A stretch of 5,317 nt of DNA, from assembly GCA_029862935.1 (NCBI GenBank), contig JAOTWK010000269.1, positions 1 through 5,317 of the forward strand, written 5' to 3'. Made by a program: the position numbers and the translations under genes. Within the stretch, counting starts at the first letter, position 1; the number at the start of each line of letters is the position of its first letter. The notes beneath the pieces are model-generated. The model did not search any database. It had not been told where the DNA came from and saw only the letters and a program-made list of their open reading frames with translations. Source of the DNA: Gemmatimonadota bacterium. Its GTDB lineage: Bacteria; Gemmatimonadota; Gemmatimonadetes; Gemmatimonadales; GWC2-71-9. Shown in pieces: positions 1 to 4,395 of this stretch.

Positions 1-2
1 GC

Positions 3-98
3 CGGTACACGATCACGGCTCGTGTAGACAACGTCCAAATCGACGAGAAACGAAAACTTTCGGTGCTAAGCGAACCGATCGAAGTCGTACTTGAGTAG
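3..98 (+). CDS. C-terminal tail of an unidentified cassette protein (5' truncated)
   Basis: An open frame enters from the left edge and ends at TAG 96-98, six bases before the R'' box of attC1. The 31 visible residues begin RYTITARVDNVQ and end SEPIEVVLE. They alternate hydrophobic and polar residues, as expected of beta strands. I do not recognise the family, and too little is present to assign a function. The case for a real gene is its position: a + strand frame with no internal stop, ending just before an attC, as in the other cassettes here. The start and N-terminal part lie outside the window. Confidence 0.6.
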   Translation, partial: RYTITARVDNVQIDEKRKLSVLSEPIEVVLE

Positions 99-104
99 CG
101 CACT

Positions 105-202
105 GGCTAACTAATGCATGAACCCGACGATCTGATCTGTCACGGCCCGTGCTGGCGCACGGTCCGCGCCAGCTCAGCTCGCGGGTTATGCACACGTTAG
201 CC
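105..202 (+). other. attC: attC1 recombination site, long (98 bp)
   Basis: R'' is GGCTAAC (105-111) and R' is GTTAGCC (196-202), perfectly complementary. The inner arms TGCATGAACCCG (starting near 115) and CGGGTTATGCA (ending near 192) pair apart from one extra G, the usual extrahelical base that directs strand choice by the integrase. The centre holds a strong hairpin, GCTGGCGC (151-158) and GCGCCAGC (166-173), around a 7-base loop. At 98 bp it is the longest site here, and its centre differs from the other six. Confidence 0.9.
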
Positions 203-230
203 GGGTGTTCCAGTATCTCAAGCCGATCTC

Positions 231-259
231 TTGCATGGATTCCGTGAAAGCGTTATATT
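231..259 (+). promoter_or_regulatory. Candidate promoter of the higBA cassette
   Basis: TTGCAT (231-236) and TATATT (254-259) are separated by 17 bases. The -10 box matches the consensus at five of six positions; the -35 box keeps only TTG. Transcription would begin near 266, leaving about 15 bases before the GTG start. A promoter inside the cassette is expected for TA cassettes. This is a pattern match only. Confidence 0.45.
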
Positions 260-280
260 GACTTTCTCTGAGCGCCGTGT

Positions 281-571
281 GTGATTGTCTCGTTTGGCGA
301 TAAGGCTAGCGAAGCTCTCTATCACGGCGAGCGGGGAAAGGCTGTCCGGAAGTTCTCAGCCGCTCTTCGCAAGGCCGCACTTCGGAAGCTAGATGTCTTG
401 AATGGCGCTCGGGCGCTTCAAGACCTGCGGTCTCCTCCTGGGAATCGACTTGAGGCGCTGAAGGGGGAGCTAGCCGGATTCCACAGCGTGCGAATCAATG
501 ATCAATGGCGCGTCATCTTCCGATGGTCTGATGGCGATGCCTACGACGTGTCCGTTGTTGACTATCATTGA
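281..571 (+). CDS. higB: HigB-family toxin (RelE superfamily, plasmid maintenance killer type)
   Basis: A 96-residue protein of the HigB family, whose members are ribosome-dependent mRNA endonucleases that cut translated mRNA and stop growth when the antitoxin is lost. Family signatures are SPPGNRLEALKG (residues 51-62), RINDQWRVIFRW (71-82), the acidic GDAYDV turn and the terminal DYH (94-96). By comparison with the characterised Proteus vulgaris HigB, the active-site Lys, Asn, Asp, Tyr and His have equivalents (K61, N73, D94, Y95, H96). The His at its position 54 is replaced by E58, which is common in this subgroup. The start is GTG 281, preceded only by a weak TGAG near 269. The stop at 569-571 lies 17 bases before the higA ATG, so the two form one operon in the toxin-first order typical of higBA. 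Length matches the family and nothing suggests damage. Confidence 0.93.
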   Translation: MIVSFGDKASEALYHGERGKAVRKFSAALRKAALRKLDVLNGARALQDLRSPPGNRLEALKGELAGFHSVRINDQWRVIFRWSDGDAYDVSVVDYH

Positions 572-588
572 TTCACGAGGGTCCAATC

Positions 589-876
589 ATGCTGCCACGC
601 AATAGAATTCCGACTCATCCTGGCGAGATTCTTCTCGAGGAATTTCTGAAGCCACTCGGGGTTACGCAGGTGGCTTTCGCGCGGCACATCGGTGTCCCGG
701 TTCAGAGGATTAACGAGCTGATCCGCGGGAAGCGCGGAATCACGCCCGATACCGCGTGGCTCCTCTCCCAGGCGCTGGACACGACGCCGCAATTCTGGAT
801 CAACTTGCAGTCTAATCACGACTTGGCGAAGAGCCGCCCTAAGAGAAAGGTTCGCAAGCTTCGTCGTGCAGGGTAG
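589..876 (+). CDS. higA: HigA-family antitoxin (XRE helix-turn-helix)
   Basis: A 95-residue antitoxin that should bind and neutralise the HigB protein encoded just upstream and repress the operon. It opens with the family signature HPGEILLEEFLKPL (residues 10-23), followed by an XRE-type helix-turn-helix from about 25 to 47 (VTQVAFARHIGVPVQRINEL) and RGKRGITPDTAWLLSQAL, then FWINLQSNHDLA near 69-80, all standard for HigA. The C-terminal tail is strongly basic (KSRPKRKVRKLRR). I chose ATG 589 because GAGGG at 577-581 sits 7 bases upstream; an in-frame TTG at 568 overlapping the higB stop would add seven residues but lacks a better ribosome site. The gene ends 21 bases before attC2. The family assignment is secure; binding to this operon's own promoter is inferred. 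Confidence 0.94.
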   Translation: MLPRNRIPTHPGEILLEEFLKPLGVTQVAFARHIGVPVQRINELIRGKRGITPDTAWLLSQALDTTPQFWINLQSNHDLAKSRPKRKVRKLRRAG

Positions 877-897
877 AGCGCGTACAAAGGAGAGACC

Positions 898-966
898 GGC
901 TAACACGCCCATGGAATGGACCGTCGGCCTGGCGGCCGCCGGCCGCTCATGGCCAAGACGTTATGC
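898..966 (+). other. attC: attC2 recombination site
   Basis: R'' is GGCTAAC (898-904). R' is GTTATGC (960-966), which departs from GTTRRRY at the fifth base. The inner arms pair through CCATG near 909-913 and CATGG near 948-952, with an extra G on the 5' arm. The centre contains the perfect palindrome GGCGGCCGCC (931-940). It separates the higBA cassette from the DUF4160 cassette. Confidence 0.82.
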
Positions 967-993
967 GGTTCATCCCCAGCGCGCGATCAGCTC

Positions 994-1022
994 TTGACAA
1001 GCGTTACCATGGGTGGTAACGT
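994..1022 (+). promoter_or_regulatory. Promoter of cassette 3 with consensus -35
   Basis: A perfect TTGACA (994-999) is followed after 17 bases by TAACGT (1017-1022), which keeps only the first, second and last bases of a -10 box. Transcription would start near 1029, which is the A of the first gene's ATG. The stretch between the boxes holds an inverted repeat, listed separately. Confidence 0.65.
1002..1021 (+). promoter_or_regulatory. Probable operator: CGTTACC / GGTAACG inverted repeat
   Basis: CGTTACC (1002-1008) and GGTAACG (1015-1021) are perfect 7-bp arms around a 6-bp spacer. The repeat fills the space between the -35 and -10 boxes and covers most of the -10. A dimeric repressor bound here would block RNA polymerase. 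The likely repressor is the HTH protein at 1220-1687, by analogy with other self-regulating TA operons. Confidence 0.65.
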
Positions 1023-1028
1023 TTATCG

Positions 1029-1223
1029 ATGGGGAAGATCCGCCGCGGTGGCTTCGTCTTCGTCACCTGGAAAGGGGGTCATTCCCCACGGCACGTGCAT
1101 GTGTACCGGGATGGGAAACTCGCCCTGAAATGGGACTTGGAGTATCAGAGGGTCATGAAGGGGCGAGCTACGCGACGAATCTTGTCTCTGATCCGTGAGC
1201 TTGAAGATGAAGGCCGCCTATGA
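1029..1223 (+). CDS. DUF4160-family protein, probable TA toxin
   Basis: A 64-residue protein with the DUF4160 core: an N-terminal beta strand (GGFVFVTWKG, residues 7-16), the histidine signature HSPRHVHVYRDGK (18-30), strand LALKWDL (31-37), and a C-terminal helix (RATRRILSLIRELEDEG, 46-62). DUF4160 proteins are usually encoded beside DUF2442 or small DNA-binding proteins and have been predicted computationally as toxins; I know of no settled biochemical activity. The paired histidines (H18, H22, H24) would be the obvious candidate active or metal site. The start ATG 1029 gives the usual MGK-R beginning; there is no Shine-Dalgarno upstream and the codon coincides with the predicted transcription start. 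The stop overlaps the next gene's start as ATGA (1220-1223), so translation of the pair is probably coupled. It is intact, in contrast with the broken relative at 4159-4395. Confidence 0.82.
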   Translation: MGKIRRGGFVFVTWKGGHSPRHVHVYRDGKLALKWDLEYQRVMKGRATRRILSLIRELEDEGRL

Positions 1224-1687
1224 AGATTCGGTCAGTCAAAGCAAACAATCGGAAGAAGACGTTCGAGGTTCGAACGGCGTCGAAGACGTGGACGTTTCCA
1301 TACTCTCGGGCGGAGCCAGCTCCCAGAACGGGAGACCTAGTCGAAGACGTCTCCGTTGACAAGGAGTTGGGGCGTGAGGGCTTTACGTTTGTGTTGAGCT
1401 CGGGGACGGAGGGTACAGTTCACATTGATCAGGTGCGCGAGTACAACCAAGACCCTGCTTATCTTCGAGATCTACTCGTGTACGAGCTCACGCTCACAGC
1501 TCAGGAACTCGTTGACAAGAGCCCTCTAGCAAAGCGAGAGATCATCCGACGTCTGGGAACTTCCGCTTCCCAGTTTTATCGACTCCTAGATCAGACTAAT
1601 TATCGGAAGTCTGTCGATCAGCTAGTCTCGCTCATTCACGTACTCGACTGCGATGTTGAAGTAGTTGTTCGGCAGAAGAGTGCTTAG
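1220..1687 (+). CDS. DUF2442-like/HTH protein, probable antitoxin and repressor
   Basis: A 155-residue protein that appears to have two parts. Residues 1 to about 75 are beta-rich (FEVRTASKTWTFPYSR at 15-30, GFTFVLSSGTEGTVHID at 54-70) and resemble the small DUF2442-type domain found beside DUF4160. Residues about 80-150 are helical and hold an XRE-like DNA-binding segment (KREIIRRLGTSASQFYRLLD at 105-124, then a helix through VDQLVSLIHVLDC at 132-144). The expected role is to bind the DUF4160 protein with one half and the palindrome at 1002-1021 with the other. Its ATG overlaps the toxin's stop by four bases, so it is probably made by coupled translation. The stop TAG 1685-1687 lies 12 bases before attC3. 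The HTH is seen fairly clearly; the name of the N-terminal domain is less certain, and neutralisation of the partner is inferred. Confidence 0.78.
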   Translation: MKIRSVKANNRKKTFEVRTASKTWTFPYSRAEPAPRTGDLVEDVSVDKELGREGFTFVLSSGTEGTVHIDQVREYNQDPAYLRDLLVYELTLTAQELVDKSPLAKREIIRRLGTSASQFYRLLDQTNYRKSVDQLVSLIHVLDCDVEVVVRQKSA

Positions 1688-1699
1688 GTCGAACCAACC

Positions 1700-1765
1700 G
1701 CATAACAAGCGCATGGAGCTGCCGGTCGCCTTCGGCGCCCGCAACTCATGCGCAATGCGTTAGAC
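1700..1765 (+). other. attC: attC3 recombination site
   Basis: R'' is GCATAAC (1700-1706) and R' is GTTAGAC (1759-1765). The inner arms GCGCATGGAG and CTCATGCGC pair over nine bases once the extra G of the 5' arm is looped out. The centre carries the small hairpin CGCC-TTC-GGCG (1728-1738). At 66 bp it is a compact site. Confidence 0.9.
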
Positions 1766-1797
1766 GCACAGGGCTACTTCGCCCCGCGCTCTCCGAG

Positions 1798-1826
1798 TTG
1801 AAACTCTGGCCAATTGGATGTACTCT
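1798..1826 (+). promoter_or_regulatory. Promoter of the Phd/ParE cassette
   Basis: TTGAAA (1798-1803), five of six matches to the -35 consensus, is followed after 17 bases by TACTCT (1821-1826), a weak -10. The predicted start near 1833 falls inside the repeated GTAC operator, and the leader then carries a good ribosome site, AGGAG (1840-1844), 9 bases before the GTG of the antitoxin gene. Confidence 0.5.
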
Positions 1827-1848
1827 TTGTCGTACATCTAGGAGTACG
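1817..1848 (+). promoter_or_regulatory. YefM-type operator: three GTAC cores 12 bp apart
   Basis: GTAC occurs at 1820-1823, 1832-1835 and 1844-1847, exactly 12 bp centre to centre. The first two lie in a perfect inverted repeat, GATGTAC (1817-1823) and GTACATC (1832-1838). The E. coli yefM-yoeB operator is known to have palindromes with a TGTACA core spaced 12 bp apart, and the gene that follows encodes a Phd/YefM protein. The first core overlaps the predicted -10 box and the last overlaps the ribosome site, so binding should repress the operon. Confidence 0.7.
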
Positions 1849-1853
1849 CCACT

Positions 1854-2129
1854 GTGGCCAAAGTGCCAGACATAGTCCCGATCAGTGATCTCCGTCAGGA
1901 CGCCGCCGCCGTCCTGAAGCGCATTCGGTCCTCTCGCGAGCCCCTCGTCATCACTCAGCGCGGCCGTGCCGCCGCAGTGCTGGTCAGCGTTGAGGCGTAC
2001 GAGCGTGCTGAACAGGAGCGGCAGATTCTCATGCTGCTCGCGCGCGGCGAGAAGGAGATTGCCGAGGGGAAGGGTTACGACCTCGATGAGGTTCTCGCTG
2101 AGGCAGATTCAATTCTCGCTAGCGAGTAG
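1854..2129 (+). CDS. Phd/YefM-family antitoxin
   Basis: A 91-residue antitoxin and DNA-binding repressor. The N-terminal Phd/YefM fold is clear: PISDLRQDAAAVLKRIRSS (residues 9-27), EPLVITQRGRAAAVLVSVEAYE (29-50). Proteins of this family bind operators through the N-terminal dimer and wrap the partner toxin with the flexible C-terminal part, here the acidic, helical segment from about 51 to 91 (GEKEIAEGKGYDLDEVLAEAD at 65-85). The start is GTG 1854, chosen because AGGAG at 1840-1844 lies 9 bases upstream and the protein then begins at the normal family position. Antitoxin precedes toxin, with only two bases between its TAG (2127-2129) and the toxin's GTG. The GTAC repeats upstream fit control by this protein. 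No sign of truncation. Confidence 0.93.
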   Translation: MAKVPDIVPISDLRQDAAAVLKRIRSSREPLVITQRGRAAAVLVSVEAYERAEQERQILMLLARGEKEIAEGKGYDLDEVLAEADSILASE

Positions 2130-2131
2130 CC

Positions 2132-2422
2132 GTGCGGATTCGATTCACGCCGTCCGCGAGGCTGCAGTTCCTGGCTGCCGTCGAGTTCATTCGTCGCGAC
2201 AAGCCGTCGGCTGCCGCCCGTTTTCGGAAGCGCGTTGAGAAGTCCATTCGGCGTTTATCCCGGTATCCCAACTCCGGTCGCGTGCTCCCCGAGTTCCCTG
2301 AGCTGCCGTATCGAGAGCTTCTCGTCACGCCGTATCGTTTCTTCTACCGCATTGAAGGCAAAACCGTCTGGGTTGTCGCCGTCTGGCACGGCGCCCAGCT
2401 TCCCGACTCGCCTGATGTATAG
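2132..2422 (+). CDS. parE: ParE-family toxin (RelE/ParE superfamily)
   Basis: A 96-residue RelE/ParE-superfamily toxin paired with the upstream Phd/YefM antitoxin. Features in order: opening strand MRIRFTPSARLQFLAAVEFI (residues 1-20), helix AAARFRKRVEKSIRRLSRYPNSGR (27-50), then LPYRELLVTPYRFFYRIEGKTVWVVAVWHGAQ (58-89), the classic C-terminal strand set. The pattern RFFYRIEG and VVAVWHG is the usual ParE ending. Characterised ParE proteins poison DNA gyrase, whereas RelE relatives cut mRNA; sequence alone does not settle which applies, though the C-terminal pattern is closer to ParE. The start is GTG 2132, two bases after the antitoxin stop, so translation is probably coupled. The stop lies six bases before the R'' box of attC4, a tightly packed cassette. 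Confidence 0.9.
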   Translation: MRIRFTPSARLQFLAAVEFIRRDKPSAAARFRKRVEKSIRRLSRYPNSGRVLPEFPELPYRELLVTPYRFFYRIEGKTVWVVAVWHGAQLPDSPDV

Positions 2423-2428
2423 AATGGC

Positions 2429-2488
2429 GTCTAACACGCCGAAGCAGCGGACGGCCTCCGGCCGCCGCTGATTGGCAATACGTTAGGC
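2429..2488 (+). other. attC: attC4 recombination site (60 bp)
   Basis: R'' is GTCTAAC (2429-2435) and R' is GTTAGGC (2482-2488). The inner arms GCCGAAGCAGC and GCTGATTGGC pair with one extra G and one mismatch. The centre forms the short hairpin CGGCCTCCGGCCG (2452-2464). It is the shortest attC in the window. Confidence 0.9.
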
Positions 2489-2544
2489 AGACCGAAGAGG
2501 TGGTCGGCCGCAATCGATGCGCAGCTGAAGTGAGGGACGTAGAA

Positions 2545-2919
2545 ATGGCGGGAGCGAAGGACCCAACCAGGGCCCTAAGAATGGCAGCGGGGGCCCTACC
2601 GGACGTAGTAGAGGCAATGTCTTGTAATCAGACGTCCTACAAGGCGGGGAAGAAGGCCTTCCTGTACGTCGGACCCGGCACAAAGGGGGTCGGATACAAG
2701 GCCATGTTCAAGCTCGAGGCGTCGCTGGAGGAAGCGGAGAGCCTGTCGAAAGGTGAGCCCGAACGGTACGAGATAGGTGTCGGCAACTGGGTCACGACGC
2801 GGTTCTCCGCTGAAGATCCGCTCCCGAAGAAAATCTGGAGTCGTTGGCTCAAGGAATCGCACGCGGGGGCGACGAAAAGTGGAAGGGCCAGCAAGAGCGC
2901 TCGCCAGAAGAAGGCGTAG
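2545..2919 (+). CDS. MmcQ/YjbR-like small protein
   Basis: A 124-residue protein that resembles the MmcQ/YjbR family, small single-domain proteins sometimes called DNA-binding but without an established cellular role. The family-like pattern is ALRMAAGALPDVVEAMS (residues 10-26), KKAFLYVGPGTKGVGYKAMFKL (36-57; a glycine-rich hairpin), the acidic helix SLEEAESLSKGEPERYEIG (60-78), NWVTTRFS (81-88) and the closing helix PKKIWSRWLKES (94-105). The last 19 residues (ATKSGRASKSARQKKA at the end) form a basic, low-complexity tail that could contact nucleic acid. I chose ATG 2545 because GAGGG at 2532-2536 lies 8 bases upstream; an in-frame GTG at 2500 would add 15 residues but has no comparable ribosome site. 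It is alone in its cassette with no visible partner or promoter, so expression may depend on upstream transcription. Confidence 0.72.
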   Translation: MAGAKDPTRALRMAAGALPDVVEAMSCNQTSYKAGKKAFLYVGPGTKGVGYKAMFKLEASLEEAESLSKGEPERYEIGVGNWVTTRFSAEDPLPKKIWSRWLKESHAGATKSGRASKSARQKKA

Positions 2920-2991
2920 TCGCGGCGGTGGAAAGACGAAGGGAGGGACGCCGTGGCGACCGCAGGTGTCCGAGGTGTTCTGTACCATGCT

Positions 2992-3071
2992 GCCTAACAA
3001 CGCCTTGAACCTGACGGTCACGCCGCTTGCTTGCGCAAGCGACGCGCCCGCAGGTTAAGGCAACGTTAGCC
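2992..3071 (+). other. attC: attC5 recombination site
   Basis: R'' is GCCTAAC (2992-2998) and R' is GTTAGCC (3065-3071). The inner arms GCCTTGAACCTG and CAGGTTAAGGC pair perfectly over 11 bases with a single looped-out G, the cleanest arm pairing in the window. The 80-bp site has a central hairpin built on GCTTGC and GCGCAAGC. Together with the 72 bases after the MmcQ-like gene, in which I see nothing, and the leader of the next cassette, it fills the 313 bases between genes (2920-3232). Confidence 0.93.
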
Positions 3072-3161
3072 CGACCCCGGATCAACCGACACGAAGTGTG
3101 ACGTCACCCGGCACGATTTCTCCATAAGGTCTCCACCCCTGCCTCGACAATCGTCGCCGCG

Positions 3162-3236
3162 ATGCCCACTGAAGTACGATATCTGGCCAATGAATCCTTC
3201 ACTCCCACGCAATGTCAATTAGGACGCAAACCATGA
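3162..3236 (+). CDS. Possible 24-codon upstream ORF overlapping the VOC start
   Basis: An ATG at 3162 opens a 24-codon frame (MPTEVRYLANES...) whose TGA at 3234-3236 overlaps the VOC gene's ATG as ATGA. Such an arrangement can couple translation. However, there is no ribosome site before 3162, the peptide resembles nothing I recognise, and short frames of this size arise often by chance. Confidence 0.2.
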   Translation: MPTEVRYLANESFTPTQCQLGRKP

Positions 3237-4030
3237 GTGACCCCTTTGCTCCACGCGTCGGCGGAGTCCTCAGCGCCGACATCGCCGTTCCCGAACACGA
3301 ACGTGAAGTGCGCTTCTACTCGCGTGTACTCAGCACGGGTGAGAGCCCGCTTTGGCGCGAGGATCTAATGAACAACCTCGGCATGCCGATCATCGGATTG
3401 GGCGCGCGCAGCACGGAGCATGAGATGCTCCCTCTCCAATGGATGCCGCACATTCAGGTCGCTGATGTCGCAACGAGTGTTGAGCGTGCCCTGGGTCTGG
3501 GCGGGAGCGAGCTCATGCATGGCAAGGACGACGATGGAAAGAGCCAGTGGGCGGTGCTGCTCGATCCAAATGGGGCGGCGTTCGGGATCATTCCAGTCGT
3601 TTCTTCGGAAGAGATTTCCGCATCTGACGGCGCCGCATCGCGCGACCCGTCGGCGCCAGTGGGATGCGTCGCCTGGCTCGACTTGACGGTATCTGACGCC
3701 ACGGCAACTCGTGAGTTCTACCGACAGGTCGTTGGCTGGAGCACGAAGGACGTCGAGATGGAGGACGCGAGCAAGCGCTACGCCGACTACAATATGCTCG
3801 GCGATGATGGAAACGCCGCGGCGGGCGTCTGCCATGCCCGCGGCGTGAACCTGGATGTGCCTCCTGTCTGGATGCTCTACCTCCCCGTTGGCGACCTCGC
3901 CGAGAGTCTCCGACGCGTACCGCAGGAAGGGGGTAAGGTCATCAAGGAGACACGGGCGAACGATGGGGGGTACGCATATGCGGTGCTTCAGGATCCAGTG
4001 GGGGCGTACGTGGCGTTGGTGCCCGGATAA
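3233..4030 (+). CDS. Two-domain VOC (glyoxalase/bleomycin-resistance fold) protein
   Basis: A 265-residue protein made of two vicinal-oxygen-chelate (VOC) modules, the fold of glyoxalase I, extradiol dioxygenases and bleomycin-binding proteins. Module 1 covers about residues 11-122: ADIAVPEHEREVRFYSRVL (15-33), LPLQWMPHIQVADVATSVER (67-86), and QWAVLLDPNGAAFGIIPV (105-122). Module 2 covers about 143-265: GCVAWLDLTVSDATATREFY (144-163), VVGWSTKDVEMED (166-178), ADYNML (184-189), VWMLYLPVGDLAESLRRV (212-229), and YAYAVLQDPVGAYVALVPG (247-265). A linker rich in Ser, Ala and Asp (124-141) joins them. The usual first-strand metal-binding His is not obvious in either module, so an enzyme activity cannot be assumed; ligand binding is equally possible. 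ATG 3233 was chosen because AGGA (3221-3224) lies 8 bases upstream; an in-frame ATG at 3212 has no such site. It is alone in the largest cassette. Confidence 0.88.
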   Translation: MSDPFAPRVGGVLSADIAVPEHEREVRFYSRVLSTGESPLWREDLMNNLGMPIIGLGARSTEHEMLPLQWMPHIQVADVATSVERALGLGGSELMHGKDDDGKSQWAVLLDPNGAAFGIIPVVSSEEISASDGAASRDPSAPVGCVAWLDLTVSDATATREFYRQVVGWSTKDVEMEDASKRYADYNMLGDDGNAAAGVCHARGVNLDVPPVWMLYLPVGDLAESLRRVPQEGGKVIKETRANDGGYAYAVLQDPVGAYVALVPG

Positions 4031-4043
4031 TGATGGTGCAACG

Positions 4044-4106
4044 GCGTGACAATCGCTTGACGCTGACGGCGCTTCGCGCCGCAGCTTAAGCAAAGTACCG
4101 TTAGCC
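4044..4106 (+). other. attC: attC6 recombination site with degenerate R''
   Basis: R' is a standard GTTAGCC (4100-4106), but R'' reads GCGTGAC (4044-4050), with TGAC in place of TAAC. The inner arms GCTTGACGCTG and CAGCTTAAGC pair with an extra G and one mismatch. The centre is the hairpin GGCGC-TTC-GCGCC (4068-4080). The spacer next to R' (AAAGTACC) is twice as long as its counterpart on the other side (AATC). Confidence 0.82.
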
Positions 4107-4145
4107 CGACGACAGCCGGTCGCTGCACTGGCGGTCAATCCGGTT

Positions 4146-4151
4146 TACAAT
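4146..4151 (+). promoter_or_regulatory. Possible -10 box of cassette 7
   Basis: TACAAT matches the -10 consensus at five of six positions and ends 7 bases before the ATG at 4159. No convincing -35 box lies 16 to 18 bases upstream. If used, transcription would begin at or next to the start codon. Confidence 0.35.
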
Positions 4152-4158
4152 TCCAATC

Positions 4159-4395
4159 ATGCCCACGGTCTTCTGAAGCGGTCCGTATCGCTTCTTTTTC
4201 TATTCAGCGGATCGCGTGGAGCCTCCGCATGTGCACGTTGAGAGAGACAGAGATCGTGCGAAATTCTGGCTGGAGCCAGTACGATTGCAGGAGAGTCGCG
4301 GTTTCGGCCGCGTCGAATTGCGGCGACTTGAGCAGCTCGTTCAAGAGCAAGCTGAGTTGCTATTGAGGTCGTGGAATGAGTTCTTCGCGAACTGA
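4159..4395 (+). pseudogene. DUF4160-family gene interrupted by in-frame TGA at codon 6
   Basis: Read from ATG 4159, the frame gives MPTVF, then TGA (4174-4176), then 72 more codons of unmistakable DUF4160 sequence ending at TGA 4393-4395. After the stop it reads SGPYRFFFYSADRVEPPHVH (residues 7-26), VERDRDRAKFWLEPVRL (27-43), FGRVELRRLEQLVQEQ (49-64), and SWNEFF (71-76). As I remember the family, members begin MPTVxRxGPYRFFFYS, so the sixth codon should be Arg; CGA to TGA is a single C-to-T change. The rest of the frame is open, which suggests the change is recent. The nearest later in-frame start is GTG 4216 (codon 20), which would omit the first strand but keep the PPHVHVERD motif. The 3' end overlaps the intact DUF2442 gene by 20 bases. 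Alternatives to decay are stop-codon readthrough, restart at 4216, or a sequencing error. Confidence 0.85.

Noticed and set aside
151..173. GC-rich hairpin in attC1 as a transcription terminator
   Set aside because: It lacks a following T-run and lies at the centre of an attC site, where a hairpin is expected for recombination.
2596..3021. 141-codon reverse-strand frame opposite the MmcQ/YjbR-like gene
   Set aside because: It extends into attC5 and shows a low-complexity Arg/Pro/Leu composition typical of antisense reading in GC-rich DNA.
2777..3058. 93-codon + strand frame running through attC5
   Set aside because: The first part is an out-of-frame reading of the MmcQ/YjbR-like gene and the end is a translation of the attC hairpin.
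3098..3107. Perfect 10-bp palindrome GTGACGTCAC in the VOC cassette leader
   Set aside because: Several perfect 10-bp palindromes are expected by chance in a window this size, and no promoter boxes are placed around it.
3365..4138. 257-codon reverse-strand open frame opposite the VOC gene
   Set aside because: It is antisense to a clear two-domain VOC gene, runs through attC6, has no recognisable family pattern, and opposes the orientation of every cassette here.
4159..4176. TGA recoded as an amino acid (alternative genetic code)
   Set aside because: TGA serves as an ordinary terminator for higB and the DUF4160 gene of cassette 3, so reassignment across the genome is not supported.
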